Assembly: GCA_964573725.1 (NCBI GenBank)
Contig: CAZNLJ010000027.1
Span: 1 to 62,187 of the forward strand
Origin: UBA6168 sp964573725
GTDB lineage: Bacteria; Bacteroidota; Bacteroidia; Chitinophagales; Saprospiraceae
Direction of reading: 5' to 3'
DNA length: 62,187 bases
The notes under the pieces are model-generated. The model was not told the DNA's origin and did no database searches. It saw only the letters and a program-made list of their open reading frames with translations. Of the stretch, positions 20,888 through 30,205 are shown piece after piece. Position 1 is the first letter of the stretch. Every line of letters begins with the position of its first letter. The position numbers and the translations under genes were made by a program.

Positions 20888-22441
20888 ATGCTTTGGAACG
20901 ATATCATCAGGACGGCCCTGCTCGGTACGGACCAATCGGTCCTTCCGGCTTCCGTGACGGCGTTCCTGCAGGCACAGGGGGTGGCGGGAGCAGACCATGC
21001 TCCCGCCGGCTTGTTGGCGATGGCGGCGGTATTGGACCGGCAGTTCGCAAAGGCGGGTGTGTGTGCGGAGGTCTTGTCGCCGGAATCGTGGCCGGTACCG
21101 CCGGAGGTACCGGCGGAAGGAAGGGGCGGGCTACGGCCCTTTCCGGCCGGCGTCTCATCCTTGGCGGAAAAGATATTGGAGGGGGAGGACGACCTCCTGT
21201 TGCATTTCCTGGCGGACCGTTTGAAGGCGGGCGGGTATGCATTCCCGGCGGAATACCTGCCGGCGCTCCTGATGCGACCGGATGCGGATGGGTGGATGGT
21301 CCGGCTGTTCCGGCAATTGGACGATGTCGGGCAATGGTTGTTGCGGCAGCATCCGGAATGGCGGTACTTCCTGACCCCGCCGCCGGCGGATAAGGGGGCA
21401 CTCGGCGCCTTGTCCTATCGGCGGGCGGTTCGGTATCTGCGGTTGACGGACCCCGATGCCGCCAGGGGGCAGGCTTTGCGGGGGTGGCCGGACTTTTCGC
21501 CGGCCGAAAAGAAGGAATGGCTGTCCCAACTGGCCGAAGGCTTTACCGGTGAAGACCAGGAATTGTTGCTCCGGGGACTGGCGGAAAGCCGCAAGGAAGT
21601 CCGGCAGGCCGCCGGTGCGGTATGGGAGTCGATGTATGCGGGGATGGGTGATTCGGCGGTTTGGGAAAGCCGTGGGGTAGCGATGCTGGGGAAAGCGCAG
21701 GGAAAGCTCATCGTCCGGTTTCCCGAAAGCGATGTCCGGGAGCGGGACCAAGCGCAGTTGGCCTGGGACGTCATGGCGTGGCCGGGCGGGGAAAAAGCGG
21801 TCTATCTGGGGAAAGTGCTGTCGAGGGTTCCGCCGGTATGCTGGGAGCGGCACCTGGAATGGCCGCCGGCGGTCATCGTGGACCGCATCTGGTCGTCGGA
21901 TTGGGGGAACGTTCTTTTTCCCGCCATGTTGAAAGCCGCGAGCTGGTTTCAGGACCAAGCTTGGCAGCAGCTCCTGCTTCGGCGTTTGTTCGAGCTGGAG
22001 GAGGGGGATGCCGTTCGGGACCATCCGGCCGTCCCATTTTTCCTGCAGGGATTGCCGCCCGGGATGGCGGTGGCGGCGGCACATACTTACCTGGCCGACC
22101 GCCGGCAGCTGCCGGAAGAATCGAGTCCGGTCTACCGGCTGCTTTTCCGGGAGCCGGCGGTTTGGGACCCGACCTTGTCGGTCCTGCTCCGGGACCGGCT
22201 GCAACAGGCTTTGGGCGCTTACCCGGGGGGGCGGAAATGTAGCCGTTTGGACCGGCAGCTGTTGCGTTGGCTGGGCGCGTGCACCCCGCCCCACGCGGGG
22301 GCGGAGCTGGCGGCCGGCTGGCCGGACGCCCACCTGTTGTCCCCGGCCTGGCGGCAGGAAATAAATCGCATGTGGCAGACCATCCGGCTGCACCAGGAAC
22401 TCATGGACCGCTTGCCCGTATCGCCCTCGGTCGGCCCATGA
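20888..22441 (+). CDS. DUF5691 family protein
   Basis: The start at 20888 (MLWNDIIRTALLGTDQS) matches the characteristic opening of DUF5691 proteins. The 517-residue product is Leu/Arg/Trp-rich and looks all-helical, with HEAT-like stretches (for example ELLLRGLAESRKEVRQAAG). No catalytic motif was seen. In other bacteria DUF5691 genes are often near MoxR ATPase, vWA and SWIM zinc-finger genes; here the neighbours are a glycosyltransferase and a carbonic anhydrase-like gene. The function is unknown. Upstream in-frame sequence is not protein-like. Confidence 0.65.
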   Translation: MLWNDIIRTALLGTDQSVLPASVTAFLQAQGVAGADHAPAGLLAMAAVLDRQFAKAGVCAEVLSPESWPVPPEVPAEGRGGLRPFPAGVSSLAEKILEGEDDLLLHFLADRLKAGGYAFPAEYLPALLMRPDADGWMVRLFRQLDDVGQWLLRQHPEWRYFLTPPPADKGALGALSYRRAVRYLRLTDPDAARGQALRGWPDFSPAEKKEWLSQLAEGFTGEDQELLLRGLAESRKEVRQAAGAVWESMYAGMGDSAVWESRGVAMLGKAQGKLIVRFPESDVRERDQAQLAWDVMAWPGGEKAVYLGKVLSRVPPVCWERHLEWPPAVIVDRIWSSDWGNVLFPAMLKAASWFQDQAWQQLLLRRLFELEEGDAVRDHPAVPFFLQGLPPGMAVAAAHTYLADRRQLPEESSPVYRLLFREPAVWDPTLSVLLRDRLQQALGAYPGGRKCSRLDRQLLRWLGACTPPHAGAELAAGWPDAHLLSPAWRQEINRMWQTIRLHQELMDRLPVSPSVGP

Positions 22442-22477
22442 GGCGGAGCGGGCGAGCGGGTAACCAAATCACACGTT

Positions 22478-22990
22478 ATGGCTATCATCAAGCAGGTAAG
22501 GGGCTTTCGCCCGAAATTGGGCGCGCGTTGTTTCCTCGCGGAGAACGCCACCCTCGTCGGGGATGTCGAGATGGGCGACGACTGCAGCGTCTGGTTCCAG
22601 GCCGTCATCCGCGGGGATGTGAATTTCATCCGGATCGGCAACAAGGTCAACATCCAGGATGGGGCCATCCTGCACGGGACCTATCAGCACGCCGGCACGA
22701 CCATCGGCAACCAGGTAAGCATCGGCCACCGCGCCCTGGTGCACGGCTGTACCATCCATGACAACGTATTGGTCGGTATGGGCGCTATCGTGATGGACCA
22801 CGCCGTGGTGCAGGAGCATGTGCTAATCGCCGCCGGGGCGGTCGTCCTGGAAGGGTCGGAACTCGTTTCCGGGCATATCTATGCCGGCGTGCCCGCCCGG
22901 AAGGTCAAGCCCTTGCCACCGGAAGTGTTCCGGCACAACATCAGCCGGATTGCGGACAATTACCTCCTGTATGCCGGTTGGTACCGCTGA
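22478..22990 (+). CDS. Gamma-carbonic anhydrase family protein
   Basis: The 170-residue protein is a left-handed beta-helix of hexapeptide repeats (VGDVEMG, IGNKVNIQDGAILHG). The three zinc/iron-ligand histidines of the gamma class are present at H66, H84 and H89 (ILHGT and GHRALVHGC). Members act as trimers; some hydrate CO2, many of the YrdA/PaaY type have unproven activity. It starts 36 bases after the DUF5691 gene and is probably cotranscribed. It ends 3 bases from the convergent gene on the minus strand. Confidence 0.88.
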   Translation: MAIIKQVRGFRPKLGARCFLAENATLVGDVEMGDDCSVWFQAVIRGDVNFIRIGNKVNIQDGAILHGTYQHAGTTIGNQVSIGHRALVHGCTIHDNVLVGMGAIVMDHAVVQEHVLIAAGAVVLEGSELVSGHIYAGVPARKVKPLPPEVFRHNISRIADNYLLYAGWYR

Positions 22991-22993
22991 GTG

Positions 22994-23299
22994 TCAATTC
23001 ATGGAAAAGGCGGGATCCTCCACGGTTCCCGCATGGTAGAAGGTGAGTTGGCTGACCTCGTACTGCATGAACCGCGTCAGCGGCAGCATGTCCAGCAATC
23101 GGCAAACCTCCTGTTCGGAATCGGCGGCGACCACCGCCCATATCCGCGGGTTGTCCAGGGAAAAGGCGTAATTGACCAGTTTGCCTTCCCGGAGGAACTG
23201 GCTGACCCGCGACCGCTGTGCGGGAAGCATCCGGAAGAAATCCTCGGACAACCCTTCCGGCATCTGAAAGTCGACCATATATTGGTAAGCGCGGGACAT
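22994..23299 (-). CDS. Muconolactone isomerase-like ferredoxin-fold protein
   Basis: A 101-residue protein (start 23299; an alternative ATG is at 23317). The pattern MVDFQMPEG..F..MLPAQRSRV..F..EGKL..YAFSLDNPRIWAVV resembles the small dimeric alpha/beta barrel family that includes muconolactone delta-isomerase. In Bacteroidota such proteins are usually annotated by domain only; a catechol pathway role is not supported by neighbours. It is separated from panC by 208 bases. Confidence 0.55.
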   Translation of the reverse strand: MSRAYQYMVDFQMPEGLSEDFFRMLPAQRSRVSQFLREGKLVNYAFSLDNPRIWAVVAADSEQEVCRLLDMLPLTRFMQYEVSQLTFYHAGTVEDPAFSMN

Positions 23300-23507
23300 G
23301 CTGCTTGAATTTGGCATCCTGACCCTTGGCAGCTGCGGCAGGGCACAGGAAAGGCCGGATGTGTTGGAAAGTGGTTCGGATTGTCGGCGCCGGTTGGGAC
23401 GGGTCGACCGTAACGGGAAACCTGGACGGACAGCCCGAAGTTTTTCAGGAAAAAACCAAAGGGAACAAAAATATGCCTTTTTGCGGATAAATGGCGCGGC
23501 ACGCTTG

Positions 23508-24353
23508 TCAATCCAGGGAAAGGTTGTCTATCAGACGAACATCCCCCAGCCAGGCGGCCACACAGGCGACAGGGTGTGTGCTGTCCGAGACGCGTTCCAG
23601 GGGTCGCAGGCTGTCGCCGTCCACAATCGAGAAATATTCCGGCCGGAATCCGGCTGCCGACAGCTGTTGCAAGGCTTCCTGCCGGACCGATTCGGGCGGG
23701 GTGTCGGCTGAGGCATCCCTCGCCCGGAGCAGTACCTGGTAGAGCAGGGCCGCGGCGGGTCGGAGCGTCGGGTCGATCCGGACGTTGCGGCTGCTCATCG
23801 CCAACCCGTCCGCTTCCCGGACGATGGGGCAGCAGACCAGTTCCACCGGCAAAGCTTTTGATTGCAACAAGCGGCGGACCACCGCACACTGCTGGAAATC
23901 CTTCAAGCCCATATACAGCCGGTCCGGCGTCACGATTTCCAGCAAGCGCAAGACCACTTGGGCCACGCCCTGGAAATGGCCGGGCCGGAAGGCCCCTTCC
24001 ATCGTCTGCTCCAGGAACCCGAGGTCGAACCGTTCCGTCGGGACGGCCCCCTCCGGATACATGTCGACGGAATCCGGACGGAACAACACCTGGCATCCTG
24101 CCTGGTACAAGGACAACAGGTCGGGTCCCGGTGTCCTGGGGTAGGCGGCCAGGTCGCTTTGCTCGTTGAATTGGGTCGGATTGACAAAAATCGAACATAC
24201 CGTCAAGTCCGTTTCCCGGCCTGCCTGCCGGACCAGCGTCAGGTGGCCTTCATGCAAGGCCCCCATGGTCGGCACGAAACCGATCCGGACCCCCTTCTTT
24301 TTCCGGGACTGGATATAGGAGGCCAAGGCCTCCGGTTGCTTGAAAAGTAGCAT
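23508..24353 (-). CDS. panC: Pantothenate synthetase
   Basis: The 281-residue protein joins pantoate and beta-alanine, using ATP, to make pantothenate for coenzyme A. It shows the family signatures: FVPTMGALHEGH with the HxGH motif (H34, H37), SIFVNPTQF, PDRLYMGLKDFQQ, and the KMSKS-like MSSRN loop. The ATG at 24353 gives the normal length; the frame extends upstream without protein-like sequence. It is transcribed divergently from the glycogen synthase-like gene at 24654, an arrangement common in Bacteroidota. Confidence 0.96.
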   Translation of the reverse strand: MLLFKQPEALASYIQSRKKKGVRIGFVPTMGALHEGHLTLVRQAGRETDLTVCSIFVNPTQFNEQSDLAAYPRTPGPDLLSLYQAGCQVLFRPDSVDMYPEGAVPTERFDLGFLEQTMEGAFRPGHFQGVAQVVLRLLEIVTPDRLYMGLKDFQQCAVVRRLLQSKALPVELVCCPIVREADGLAMSSRNVRIDPTLRPAAALLYQVLLRARDASADTPPESVRQEALQQLSAAGFRPEYFSIVDGDSLRPLERVSDSTHPVACVAAWLGDVRLIDNLSLD

Positions 24354-24598
24354 AGGGTTTTCCTGTTCGGTTACCCGCGGAGCGGACTGTCCCGGGTAGC
24401 CTGGAAACAAGGTGGTTGCGGAAGCGGTTCCCCCGGAATGCCCCGGTTCCGGCCGGAAGCCAGAGAAGGATACCGGCGGGAAAACGCCTGCCCGAACCAC
24501 GGTCCGGGAACGGAAATATCCGTTTTTTGGTTATAAAAACGACAAAAATGGCAAATTTTTGTTGGAATGGCGGTGCAAAAATCCCTTGTTTTTTTTAC

Positions 24599-24606
24599 TA
24601 TCTTTG
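24599..24606 (+). promoter_or_regulatory. Consensus Bacteroidota -7 element TATCTTTG
   Basis: An exact TAnnTTTG match (TATCTTTG) in a very AT-rich patch, 47 bases ahead of the start codon at 24654. A well-placed -33 TTTG was not found. Confidence 0.6.
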
Positions 24607-24653
24607 CAACATGGTTTGACAGCGGTCATTAATCACTAAAACTCGTCCCTGAA

Positions 24654-25478
24654 ATGGTAGAAAAGAAGAAAGTATTATTTGTGACGCAGGAGATGGAACC
24701 TTACACCGCGCTTTCCGAAATATCCACCATCGTACGTAAGCTACCGGAATATACACAATCCAACGGAATGGAAATCAGGGTGCTGATGCCCCGGTACGGC
24801 ACCATCAACGAGCGCAGGCACCGCCTGCACGAGGTGGTCCGCCTGTCGGGGATGAACATCATCGTCGACGACGACGATTTCCCGCTCATCATCAAGGTGG
24901 CTTCCCTGCCCGGTGCCCGGATGCAGGTTTATTTCCTCGACAACGACGACTTCTTCAAACGCAAATCCGTTTTCACCGATGATGCCGGCGAACCTTTCGA
25001 TGACAATGCGGACCGTATGGTTTTCTTCTGCAAAGGGGTCATCGAAACGGTCCGCAAGTTCGGATGGTCCCCGGATATCATCCACTGCCACGGTTGGATG
25101 ACGAGCCTCATCCCCCTGTATGTGCGGGAGGCCTATCGGACGGAACCGCTGTTCCAGGCCTCGAAAATCGTTTATTCGGTGTATGCCGGCACCATGGGAC
25201 ACCATTTTTCGGAATCCTTCCTGGAAAAGGCCTCCATCAACAACCTGGAAAAGAACGACCTCCATGCCTATCTGAACGGAAAGGGCATCAGCCTCCACCA
25301 GGGGGCCATCCGTTTCGCGGATGCCCTGGTCGTCGGCAGCGAGGAATTGGCCGCCCCCCTCGATACCTTGATCCGGGATTCCGGAAAGCCTGTCCTGGAT
25401 TTCACCAAGGCGGAAGACCTGCCGAACGCTTGCCTGGATTTTTACCAGGAATTGTTGGAAGCGGAAACCGTCGATTGA
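24654..25478 (+). CDS. Glycogen/starch synthase-like protein, N-terminal catalytic domain only
   Basis: The 274-residue protein corresponds to the N-terminal Rossmann half of GT5 glycogen synthases (KVLFVTQEMEPYTALSEIS, IRVLMPRYGTI, PDIIHCHGWMTSLIPLY). The usual C-terminal GT-B half with the ADP-glucose site is absent. This short form is widespread in Bacteroidota next to panC, so it is a family trait and not a local truncation. Whether it makes glycogen is uncertain. Confidence 0.8.
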   Translation: MVEKKKVLFVTQEMEPYTALSEISTIVRKLPEYTQSNGMEIRVLMPRYGTINERRHRLHEVVRLSGMNIIVDDDDFPLIIKVASLPGARMQVYFLDNDDFFKRKSVFTDDAGEPFDDNADRMVFFCKGVIETVRKFGWSPDIIHCHGWMTSLIPLYVREAYRTEPLFQASKIVYSVYAGTMGHHFSESFLEKASINNLEKNDLHAYLNGKGISLHQGAIRFADALVVGSEELAAPLDTLIRDSGKPVLDFTKAEDLPNACLDFYQELLEAETVD

Positions 25479-25800
25479 AGGGGCCGTTCCGGATCCCGTT
25501 GCGGCTCTGCCGTGCCGCCCGCCCGTATCCACCCGTCATCGGAAGCGAATTTCCGACACCCTGTGCAACCTTCGGGCCGAACAGGGACACCCTACATGCA
25601 ACGTTCCGACCCTTTGGGAAGGCCCATTCCGAAAATCCCGCTTGGCGGGCGACAATTTCTTTTGAAAACCCGACTCCGTTTCCGCCGCCCGTCGGCCAGC
25701 CGGTGCCAGGAAGGTATCCTTTCGCCGGAATTCCCTCGATTTCGGATGGCTTCAGGCGCCATTTCGGTTCCCGGAAACGCATAAAAGCTTGATACCGCGC
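25479..25800. other. Intergenic region, 322 bp
   Basis: No gene, hairpin terminator or consensus promoter was recognised between the glycogen synthase-like gene and the DUF4270 gene. Confidence 0.5.
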
Positions 25801-27144
25801 ATGAACGTCCCGCTATTGCCTGCGGCTTTGGCCGCCGCCGCCCTGATGACCTGTACCCTGGCCTGCAACGACCCCACTTCCATCGGATCCGAACTCCTGG
25901 CCGAAGATGGGCTCTCCCTGGCGCACAGCGATACGTTCCTGGTCCGGGCATGGTCGGAACCCGCCGATTCCGTCAAGATCTACGACCCGGCCCTCTTCGC
26001 CACCAATATCGGCAGCCTGCCTGTGGGAATCCTCCAGGATCCGGTGTTCGGAACTTCCACCGCCACCGTCTATGCACAGCTCAGCCTCAATTCGGTGGCG
26101 CCTTCCTTCCTGGGCGGGACGCTCGACTCCATGGTGCTGGTGCTTCCCTATCAGGCCGACCTTTCCTACGGAAACCTGCTGGAACCCCACGCCCTGGACG
26201 TGTACCTGCTGTCGGAGGACTTATCGGATACCACCCGGTATTTTTCCAACAGGGGCTTTGCCACGGATCCGGAATCCGTCGCGACGGCCCTCTTCTATCC
26301 ACAGGTGAACGATTCCGTCCAGGTGCTGGTCCCCAACGGCGACTCCATGGTCGCCCAACAACAGGTCCCGCAGCTCCGTATTCCTTTCGACCCGCTGTTC
26401 AGTACCCTCTTCTTCAAGACGGATACGGCCCAGCTGAACCGCAATACGGATTTCCAGGCCTTCTTCAAAGGAATCCAACTCCGCCCCACTCAGCCTACCT
26501 CCGGATTGGTCAGTTTCAACCTTCGGGATGCCAGGGCCGGAATCTGGGTATACTACAAGGTGGATAGCGTCGCCCGGTCGTACCAGTTCCCCATCCTGTC
26601 GGGCGATGTCGTCACCGCCCACTATACGCACAACTACCAAGGGACACCCGTCGAACCTTTCCTCCAGGATGCGGACGGTCTGTCGGACAGCCTGCTTTTC
26701 CTGCAGGGAATGTCCGGCACGGATATCGTATTGGAGGTCCCGACCATCGATGACCTCGGGGATGTGCTGGTCAATCGGGCGGAACTGGTGCTTCCCATCC
26801 TCCGTTTGCCGGGTGACGACCCCGCGCTCACGCCCGTCCCCCAGTTGCTGGTGTCCGAACTGGTCACCGACTCCACTACCCGGGTCATCGACGACCTCAC
26901 CATCGCCATCTCCCGGGTCGGGGATTCCTTCAACTCGGTCTTCGGCGGAAACGCCACCGCGGAATCCGATGCCTACACCGTCAATATCACCGCCCATGCC
27001 CAGGATATGATCCGTGGCCTGTCCGGTAAGAAAATGCGGATCAGTGTCTATCAAAAGGCCCGACAACTCCAACGGGTCGTCCTGTACGGCCCCGGTCACG
27101 CCGTCCGGCCGGCTACCCTCCGGGTGAGCTACACCCGCTATTGA
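25801..27144 (+). CDS. DUF4270 lipoprotein
   Basis: The ATG at 25801 is preferred to an in-frame TTG four codons earlier. The signal peptide ends in a lipobox (TCTLAC), followed by NDPTSIGSELL, typical of the Bacteroidota DUF4270 family. The 447-residue protein is beta-rich with no enzyme motif. DUF4270 genes are commonly found just downstream of the glycogen synthase-like gene, as here, but the role is unknown. It is probably an outer-membrane or surface lipoprotein. Confidence 0.8.
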   Translation: MNVPLLPAALAAAALMTCTLACNDPTSIGSELLAEDGLSLAHSDTFLVRAWSEPADSVKIYDPALFATNIGSLPVGILQDPVFGTSTATVYAQLSLNSVAPSFLGGTLDSMVLVLPYQADLSYGNLLEPHALDVYLLSEDLSDTTRYFSNRGFATDPESVATALFYPQVNDSVQVLVPNGDSMVAQQQVPQLRIPFDPLFSTLFFKTDTAQLNRNTDFQAFFKGIQLRPTQPTSGLVSFNLRDARAGIWVYYKVDSVARSYQFPILSGDVVTAHYTHNYQGTPVEPFLQDADGLSDSLLFLQGMSGTDIVLEVPTIDDLGDVLVNRAELVLPILRLPGDDPALTPVPQLLVSELVTDSTTRVIDDLTIAISRVGDSFNSVFGGNATAESDAYTVNITAHAQDMIRGLSGKKMRISVYQKARQLQRVVLYGPGHAVRPATLRVSYTRY

Positions 27145-27232
27145 GCAACAGCCCCCGGCATACACCCGACCGGTGGCCACGGCGAAATTTTCCTATTCGC
27201 CGGAAAACAGTACCTTCAACCCCGGCGTGTCT

Positions 27233-27240
27233 TATCTTTG
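27233..27240 (+). promoter_or_regulatory. Consensus -7 element TATCTTTG upstream of the DUF4290 gene
   Basis: An exact TAnnTTTG match, 43 bases ahead of the start codon at 27284. No convincing -33 element was seen. Confidence 0.55.
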
Positions 27241-27283
27241 CATGGATTCGCAACAGGATGCGCGCTTAACGATTCATTTTTAC

Positions 27284-28063
27284 ATGGAATACAATTCGAA
27301 CAGGGAAATTTTGGTCATTCCCGAATATGGCCGCCATATCCAAAACATGCTGCGCTACGCCAGGGAAATTCCCGAAAGGGAAAAACGGCAACAGGTCGTC
27401 GAGCAAATCGTCGGCCTCATGATGCAGATGCACCCCCAAAACAGAAATCTCGAGGATTACCGGGATAAGCTCTGGCGGCACGCTTTCCAAATCGCCGAAT
27501 ATAAACTGGATGTATCCACGCCGCTGGGATATACCCCTTCCCCCGAGGACAGCCACAAGAAACCGGAACGGGTTTCCTACTCCATCAAGGATCCCCGATT
27601 CCGACACTACGGCAACAACGTCCAGAAACTGATCGCCAAAGCTATCAGTATGGAAGAGGGGGAAAAGAAAAACGGTTTCGTTCAGGTCATCGGCTCCTAC
27701 ATGAAACTGGCCTACCGCACCTGGAGCCGGGAACATTATGTCAGCGACGATATCATCATCGAGGATCTCGAAAACCTCTCCGATGGAAAATTGCGCTTGA
27801 TCGAAGACGCCCCCCTGGACAACCTCACCCGCTCCCAGCGCAAGACGGTGGGCAATGGTCCGATGCCCCAACCGCCTCAGTTCATGGGCGGCGGACGGCC
27901 AATGCCTCCCCAGCCTCGCCAACCTATGTTCCGCCCCGGTATGGGCAATGGCCCCGGAAACGGCGGCGGCCCTCGGGACCGCGACCGCGACCGCGACCGG
28001 GGAGGCAATATCCAGCGCCCACAGCCTATGTCCCCCCAACAACGCCGGAAGCGTAAGAAGTAA
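27284..28063 (+). CDS. DUF4290 family protein
   Basis: The start at 27284 (MEYNSNREILVIPEYGRH) matches the conserved start of DUF4290. The first ~190 of 259 residues are the folded, charged, helical domain (VVEQIVGLMMQMHPQNR, KPERVSYSIKDPRFRHYG). The tail is low complexity: Pro/Gly/Met-rich, then four Arg-Asp repeats, then QQRRKRKK. The basic disordered tail suggests nucleic-acid or ribosome contact, which is inference. The function of the family is unknown. Confidence 0.8.
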   Translation: MEYNSNREILVIPEYGRHIQNMLRYAREIPEREKRQQVVEQIVGLMMQMHPQNRNLEDYRDKLWRHAFQIAEYKLDVSTPLGYTPSPEDSHKKPERVSYSIKDPRFRHYGNNVQKLIAKAISMEEGEKKNGFVQVIGSYMKLAYRTWSREHYVSDDIIIEDLENLSDGKLRLIEDAPLDNLTRSQRKTVGNGPMPQPPQFMGGGRPMPPQPRQPMFRPGMGNGPGNGGGPRDRDRDRDRGGNIQRPQPMSPQQRRKRKK

Positions 28064-28705
28064 TCGCTCCCCACCTGATTGGGTGTAACCCTTGCACCGG
28101 CGACCGCTCCGCCGAGCTGATGTCCCGGATGGTATGCTACTGTCCGGGACTTCTTCTTTCCTCCCCCCCAACCCCGGGATAAAATTCTCCCGATTCGCCC
28201 AATCCATATAATTCGCGGACCCAATCCCCGCGCAGCGGGGACAAAAAATCCCCGAATCACCAACGCGCCCTTCCCCCGACCCTCCCCCCAATAATCCCAG
28301 GAAAAAAATTCTCCCAATTCGCCCAATCCATATAATTCGCGGACCCACTCCCCGCGCAGCGGGGACAAAAAATCCCCGAATCACCAACGCGCCCTTCCCC
28401 CGACCCTCCCCCCGATAATCCCAGGAAAAAAATTTCCCCAATTCGCCCAATCCATATAATTCGCGGACCCACTCCCCGCGCAGCGGGCAAAATCAATCGC
28501 ATCAAGTCTTCCCCTTTCAATCCGGCACTAATTCCATTCCCGGACAGCCAAACATACGCCCGCCGCCACCGGTCCGGCAGGTCCGGAAACACCCTGCAGG
28601 CCGTTCCCGGCACATCGGAACCGGAAACGGGAGAAAAAACATGGGCGGTTCCCCAAAAAAGCTAACTTTATGCAAGGAACTTCATCACACGAAAAAAAAT
28701 AAGTC
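28064..28705. other. 642-bp intergenic region dominated by a tandem repeat
   Basis: It lies between the DUF4290 gene and the aquaglyceroporin gene and contains the 124-bp array. A near-consensus -7 element TAACTTTA at 28663-28670 lies 36 bases before the start at 28706. No gene is supported: reading frames through the repeats shift at each copy because 124 is not a multiple of three. Confidence 0.7.
28179..28492. repeat. 124-bp tandem repeat array, about 2.5 copies
   Basis: The landmark aatccatataattcgcgg begins at 28201, 28325 and 28449, exactly 124 bases apart. Copies differ by only a few bases. Each unit contains a short hairpin, tccccgc-gca-gcgggga, and a pyrimidine-rich stretch. The last copy breaks off soon after its hairpin. 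Confidence 0.92.
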
Positions 28706-29536
28706 ATGACTCCACTGACAGCCGAATTCGTCGGTACCATGTTGTTGGTCTTGTTGGGAGACGGCGTCGTCGCCGGCGCCATATTGAAAAAATCAAAGTC
28801 GGAAAACGCCGGCTGGGTCGTCATCACCCTGGCTTGGGGGCTGGCGGTGACCATCAGCATCTATGCGGTCGGCCAGTACAGCGGCGCGCATCTCAATCCG
28901 GCCGTCACGCTGGCCCTCGCCCTTGCGGGAGACTTCGGCTGGGAATCGGTTCCCGGGTACCTGTTTGTCCAACTGGCCGGTGCGATGGCCGGAGCGGGCC
29001 TGGTGTGGTTGCATTACCTCGGGCATTGGCGGGAAACCGAGAGCCACGCGGATAAGTTGGCGGTATTCTGTACCGGACCGGCCATCCGGTCCTTTTGGCC
29101 GAACCTCCTGAGCGAAGCCCTCGGGACCTTCGTCCTGACGGCCGGTGTGCTATTCATCGGTGCCAACCGCTTCACCGACGGATTGAATCCCATCGTGGTG
29201 GGTGCCCTGGTCGTCGCCATCGGCATGTCGCTTGGCGGGCCGACCGGCTACGCCATCAATCCCGTCCGTGACTTGGGTCCCCGCATCATGCATGCCCTGT
29301 TGCCGCTTGCCGGCAAAGGCGGTTCCGATTGGTCCTATGCACCGGTCCCTGTCCTGGGACCCTTGTTGGGTGGGGTCATCGGGGCCGGTTTCTATTGCGC
29401 CCTGTTCCGGCAGGAGGTATCGGGGCTCACCTGGATTGCAGCGGCCTTGGCATTGGCCCTGGTCGGCATGGCCCTGGCTGTCGGACGAAAAAGAAGCGGT
29501 GCTTCCGGCGCCGACCGGCAAACATCGGACGCCTGA
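28706..29536 (+). CDS. MIP family channel, GlpF-like aquaglyceroporin
   Basis: The 276-residue protein has six membrane helices and the two half-helix motifs of the MIP family. The first is a normal NPA at 64-66 (AHLNPAVT). The second is NPV at 185-187, followed by RDLGPR; the Asp after Arg (D189) is typical of glycerol facilitators. It would let glycerol or other small neutral solutes cross the inner membrane. No glpK or glpD is adjacent. The NPV variant and short Ala-rich C-terminal tail are minor oddities. Confidence 0.9.
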   Translation: MTPLTAEFVGTMLLVLLGDGVVAGAILKKSKSENAGWVVITLAWGLAVTISIYAVGQYSGAHLNPAVTLALALAGDFGWESVPGYLFVQLAGAMAGAGLVWLHYLGHWRETESHADKLAVFCTGPAIRSFWPNLLSEALGTFVLTAGVLFIGANRFTDGLNPIVVGALVVAIGMSLGGPTGYAINPVRDLGPRIMHALLPLAGKGGSDWSYAPVPVLGPLLGGVIGAGFYCALFRQEVSGLTWIAAALALALVGMALAVGRKRSGASGADRQTSDA

Positions 29537-29695
29537 AAAATGTTGTTCCGATAGGCGGGTTGATGCGTACATCCCGTATTCCCGGCGAACGGGTGGGGTA
29601 TCCCGATCGGAACGCCCCGCCGGACGTTCCCGGAAACGACGGGTTGTCCGTACAATCCATGAAATCGATCGGGGCTCCGCCCATATTCACCTGCA

Positions 29696-30181
29696 ATGAA
29701 AAATCCGGAAAAGGATATTTTCCCCATCTTGTCCCCCGGGGACCTGCCCGATGCCGCCTCCCTGCTGTTGGATGGCTGCGGGTCGGCCCGTGTCTTTGTG
29801 TTCCGGGGAGACCTCGGCGCAGGTAAAACCACCCTGATCAAGGAATTGTGCCGTTCGTTGGGGGTGACCGAACCGGTCACCAGTCCCACCTTCTCACTGG
29901 TGAACGAATATCGCGGCTTTTTGCCGTCGCTCGGCGCCTTCCCGGTATTTCACATGGACCTTTACCGGCTCGAATCGGCGGAGGAAGCCCATGCCATCGG
30001 ATTGGACCAGTATCTCTACGGAGACGGGTACTGCTTCATCGAATGGCCCGACCTCATTGCGGCGTGGTTACCGGAGGAAACCCTGCATATCGAATTGGTT
30101 ATCTCCGGACCGGAATCCCGTATCATGACCGTAGCCAGGTCCCTTCCGACCGGTAGGGAAGCGGCAGGAAGGCCGGGCTGA
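29696..30181 (+). CDS. tsaE: tRNA threonylcarbamoyladenosine biosynthesis ATPase TsaE
   Basis: The 161-residue protein has the TsaE P-loop (GDLGAGKTT at 38-46), the SPTFSLVNEY motif, HMDLYRL and FIEWPD. It works with TsaB, TsaC and TsaD to make t6A at position 37 of ANN-decoding tRNAs. It ends 24 bases before the alanine dehydrogenase gene; this pairing is frequent in Bacteroidota and suggests cotranscription. The C-terminal ~15 residues are loosely conserved. Confidence 0.95.
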   Translation: MKNPEKDIFPILSPGDLPDAASLLLDGCGSARVFVFRGDLGAGKTTLIKELCRSLGVTEPVTSPTFSLVNEYRGFLPSLGAFPVFHMDLYRLESAEEAHAIGLDQYLYGDGYCFIEWPDLIAAWLPEETLHIELVISGPESRIMTVARSLPTGREAAGRPG

Positions 30182-30205
30182 GCAAAAAAACGGGTTAGAT
30201 AAGAC

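Noticed and set aside
24654..25478. Truncated or frameshifted glycogen synthase
   Set aside because: No remnant of the C-terminal half follows, and the short form beside panC is common in Bacteroidota.
27266..28450. A minus-strand open frame running through the 124-bp repeats
   Set aside because: The repeats change frame at each copy and the frame is antisense to the DUF4290 gene; no conserved protein features.
28179..28492. CRISPR array
   Set aside because: The units are 124 bp tandem copies without unique spacers and no cas genes are nearby.
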